From contig JADZGD010000118.1 of the NCBI GenBank assembly GCA_020854055.1, forward strand, positions 1 to 64,000: 64,000 nt of DNA, written 5' to 3'. The notes beneath the pieces are model-generated. The model searched no databases and was not told the origin of the DNA. It worked only from the letters and a program-made list of their open reading frames with translations. This document shows, one piece after another, positions 62,422 through 64,000 of the stretch. Position numbers and translations under genes: made by a program. The first letter of the stretch is position 1. Each line of letters begins with the position of its first letter. The DNA comes from Bryobacterales bacterium. GTDB taxonomy: Bacteria > Acidobacteriota > Terriglobia > Bryobacterales > Bryobacteraceae.

Positions 62422-63561
62422 TCAGATTCGCGTTACGAGTCTGGCAAGCAGCGCGATCCGGCCGGCAAAACAGTCCACGGCAACGTTCTCGTGGATGGCA
62501 TGCGCGCCGTCTCCGACCGCCCCGAGGCCGTCCAGCGTCGGGGTTCCCAGTGCCGAAGTGAAATTGCCGTCCGAGCCTCCTCCGGCCATCGTCTCGCCGA
62601 GATCCACGCCCAGATCCTTCGAGAGAGTCCGGGCCAGACGGAACAACCTGACGGTGCCCGCTGTACGCTCCATCGGCGGGCGGTTGATGCCCCCCTCAAA
62701 CTGCAGCCTGCACCTGGAATCCACCGGTTTGAGAGCGCGCAGACGCCGTAGCAGCCTTTCCCCGTCACCCGCGCGGACGCAACGCACGTCGATCGCCGCC
62801 CATGCCTCGCCGGCAACCACATTGGGGCGGGTGCCGCCGCCGATGACGCCGGGGTTGACCGTTACTCCCCCGGCAAAGCCGGTGAAGCCCGCGATCTTCT
62901 CCACCTGCCGCGCCAGTTCGACAATCGCGCTTGCGCCGGCGTCAAAATCGAGTCCGGCGTGGGAGGCAACTCCCTTCACGCGAAGATAGACGGTTCCGCC
63001 GCCTTTGCGCGCTGTCTTCAATTTTCCATCGGCTCCGGCCGCGGGTTCCAGCAACAGCGCGGCGACGCTGGCGCGGGCTTCTTTCTCCGTGTACGGGCGT
63101 GAACTGGGACTGCCTACCTCCTCGTCGGAATTCATCTGGAAGACCACCTTGCGGCCAACCGGAATTCCTAACTCCACCAGACCACGCATGGCCTCAAAAA
63201 ACAGAGCCAGTCCGGTCTTCATGTCGAACACGCCGGGGCCCCACAACCGGCCGTCCCTGTGGCGCCAGGGCATGGTCTTCAACGTGCCCGTTGGCCAGAC
63301 CGTATCGCCGTGGCCGAGCACCAGGATCTGCCCATCCTTCCTGACGCCGGGCAGTGTAAATTCGGCCCGCAGGTGCTTGCCAAACTTTCCGCCGGGAACG
63401 AGACGCACCTTTGCCGCGCCGGCGAGTGAATCGGCTACCAGGGAGGCGAAGCGAGTGGTGGAAGCCGCATCGTCACTCGGCGATTCGCACTCCACCAGCG
63501 AGCGCACGAACGCGATAAAGCTTTTTTGCCTGCCGCGGGCCCAACCGGGGAGTTCGTCCAT
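62422..63561 (-). CDS. M20 family metallopeptidase, carboxypeptidase G2-like
   Basis: A 379-residue zinc peptidase. Ligands and catalytic residues are in VLGHGDTVWPTGTL (His, Asp), GPGVFDMKTGLAL (bridging Asp), VFQMNSDEEVGSPSSR (catalytic Glu pair), and GGGSDGNFTSALGTPTLDGL with GDGAHAIHENV (His). The lid domain (residues about 185-290, YLRVKGVASHAGLDFDAGAS) is intact. The wording is closest to glutamate carboxypeptidase (CPG2) relatives, which remove C-terminal glutamate from folates and peptides. No signal peptide is seen, so it is cytoplasmic. It is divergent from fabZ. Confidence 0.92.
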   Translation of the reverse strand: MDELPGWARGRQKSFIAFVRSLVECESPSDDAASTTRFASLVADSLAGAAKVRLVPGGKFGKHLRAEFTLPGVRKDGQILVLGHGDTVWPTGTLKTMPWRHRDGRLWGPGVFDMKTGLALFFEAMRGLVELGIPVGRKVVFQMNSDEEVGSPSSRPYTEKEARASVAALLLEPAAGADGKLKTARKGGGTVYLRVKGVASHAGLDFDAGASAIVELARQVEKIAGFTGFAGGVTVNPGVIGGGTRPNVVAGEAWAAIDVRCVRAGDGERLLRRLRALKPVDSRCRLQFEGGINRPPMERTAGTVRLFRLARTLSKDLGVDLGETMAGGGSDGNFTSALGTPTLDGLGAVGDGAHAIHENVAVDCFAGRIALLARLVTRI

Positions 63562-63568
63562 CGCCTGT

Positions 63569-63574
63569 TATAAT
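63569..63574 (+). promoter_or_regulatory. Consensus -10 element just before fabZ
   Basis: A perfect TATAAT whose last base is 12 bases before the fabZ ATG. No good -35 hexamer lies at the right distance. If used, the transcript would start within a few bases of the start codon. Confidence 0.35.
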
Positions 63575-63585
63575 AGCGGCTTCCC

Positions 63586-64000
63586 ATGGCGATTTTGGAA
63601 AATCTTGCAATCCGCGACCTGCTGCCACATCGTTATCCCTTCCTGCTGGTGGACAAGATCATCGAGATGGAAGCCGAACGCATCGTCGGCATTAAGAACG
63701 TAACGGCCAACGAGCCGTTTTTCGTCGGACATTTCCCCGAATTTCCGGTGATGCCCGGCGTGTTGATTGTGGAAGCGATGGCGCAAGTGGCGGGCGTGCT
63801 GGTGTTGAGCAGCCTGGGCCGCGGCAACAAACTGGTGCTGCTGGCATCGATTGAAAACGCCAAGTTCCGCCGGCCGGTGCTGCCCGGCGACACCCTGCGC
63901 ATCGAGATGAAGGTGGGCAAGCGCAAGGCGAGCGTAGCGAAAATGTACGGAACCGCGACCGTCGATGGGGCGGTGGTGGCCGAGGTGGAAGTGATGTGCA
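63586..64000 (+). CDS. fabZ: 3-hydroxyacyl-[acyl-carrier-protein] dehydratase, cut by the window end
   Basis: The first 138 codons of FabZ (full length is usually about 145-150). The hot-dog fold has the start LLPHRYPFLLVDKIIEME and the active-site stretch GHFPEFPVMPGVLIVEAMAQ with catalytic His and Glu. It dehydrates 3-hydroxyacyl-ACP in fatty acid elongation. The right edge of the window cuts off only the last few residues. In many Gram-negative bacteria fabZ lies in an lpx cluster; whether lpxA follows cannot be seen. Its start is 24 bases from the divergent M20 peptidase gene. Confidence 0.96.
   Translation, partial: MAILENLAIRDLLPHRYPFLLVDKIIEMEAERIVGIKNVTANEPFFVGHFPEFPVMPGVLIVEAMAQVAGVLVLSSLGRGNKLVLLASIENAKFRRPVLPGDTLRIEMKVGKRKASVAKMYGTATVDGAVVAEVEVMC

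Noticed and set aside
1..64000. Search for CRISPR arrays, insertion sequences, phage genes and toxin-antitoxin pairs
   Set aside because: No spaced direct repeats, transposase, integrase or typical toxin-antitoxin gene pair was found.

Overview
The window is a GC-rich, densely coded bacterial chromosome segment of 64 kb holding about 62 genes on both strands. I see no rRNA, tRNA, CRISPR array, phage or insertion sequence. Gene content points to an acidobacterium of the Solibacter/Bryobacterales type. Supporting features are a DUF1501 protein, a Tat-exported Gfo/Idh/MocA oxidoreductase, many secreted carbohydrate-active proteins, HpnH hopanoid synthesis, several EamA transporters, and fabZ at the right edge. 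This assignment is an inference from protein style, not from a marker gene.

Left part (1-16.5 kb): the end of a DUF1501 protein; a TetR regulator divergent from hpnH with a perfect inverted repeat on the hpnH promoter; a small conserved partner gene and an EamA transporter; a secreted protein of unknown function; two half-size EamA proteins in tandem; two short-chain dehydrogenases; tryptophanase; a BON-domain protein with a clear terminator; xseA; and a nitrogen block of glnA, a MOSC protein and glnE.

Centre left (16.5-31 kb): about 9 kb of minus-strand genes run from an Xaa-Pro peptidase through accB, accC and a DUF3047 protein into a four-gene overlapping operon. I read that operon as a bacterial sphingolipid (ceramide) pathway: a CerR-like reductase, a PAP2 protein with inositol-phosphorylceramide/sphingomyelin synthase-like motifs, a bCerS-like GNAT acyltransferase and serine palmitoyltransferase, followed by a DeoR regulator. 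This is the most interesting system here. Next come frr, a 494-bp intergenic region with tandem 10-bp repeats, a promoter and a hairpin, and an AttEFGH-like ABC export operon.

Centre right (31-46.6 kb): gamma-glutamyltransferase, a MocA oxidoreductase, and a minus-strand sugar operon (glycosyltransferase, secreted helical-barrel protein, two sugar-nucleotide-type enzymes, a kinase resembling plant L-arabinokinase, and an EamA transporter). Then an ethanolamine-type permease, a GH127 beta-L-arabinofuranosidase and an M1 aminopeptidase lipoprotein. With ribulokinase at 54.7 kb, this gives a scattered L-arabinose theme.

Right part (46.6-64 kb): cyclophilin, two thioredoxin-fold secreted proteins, a hybrid histidine kinase with a degenerate receiver, a degenerate GGDEF protein, a LysR regulator, a methyltransferase, a CpxR/CpxA-like pair with a CpxR-box-like site upstream, araB, a ZIP transporter, fumC, a small lipoprotein, queE/queC with an Fsr-type exporter, an HDOD protein, an M20 peptidase and the start of fabZ.
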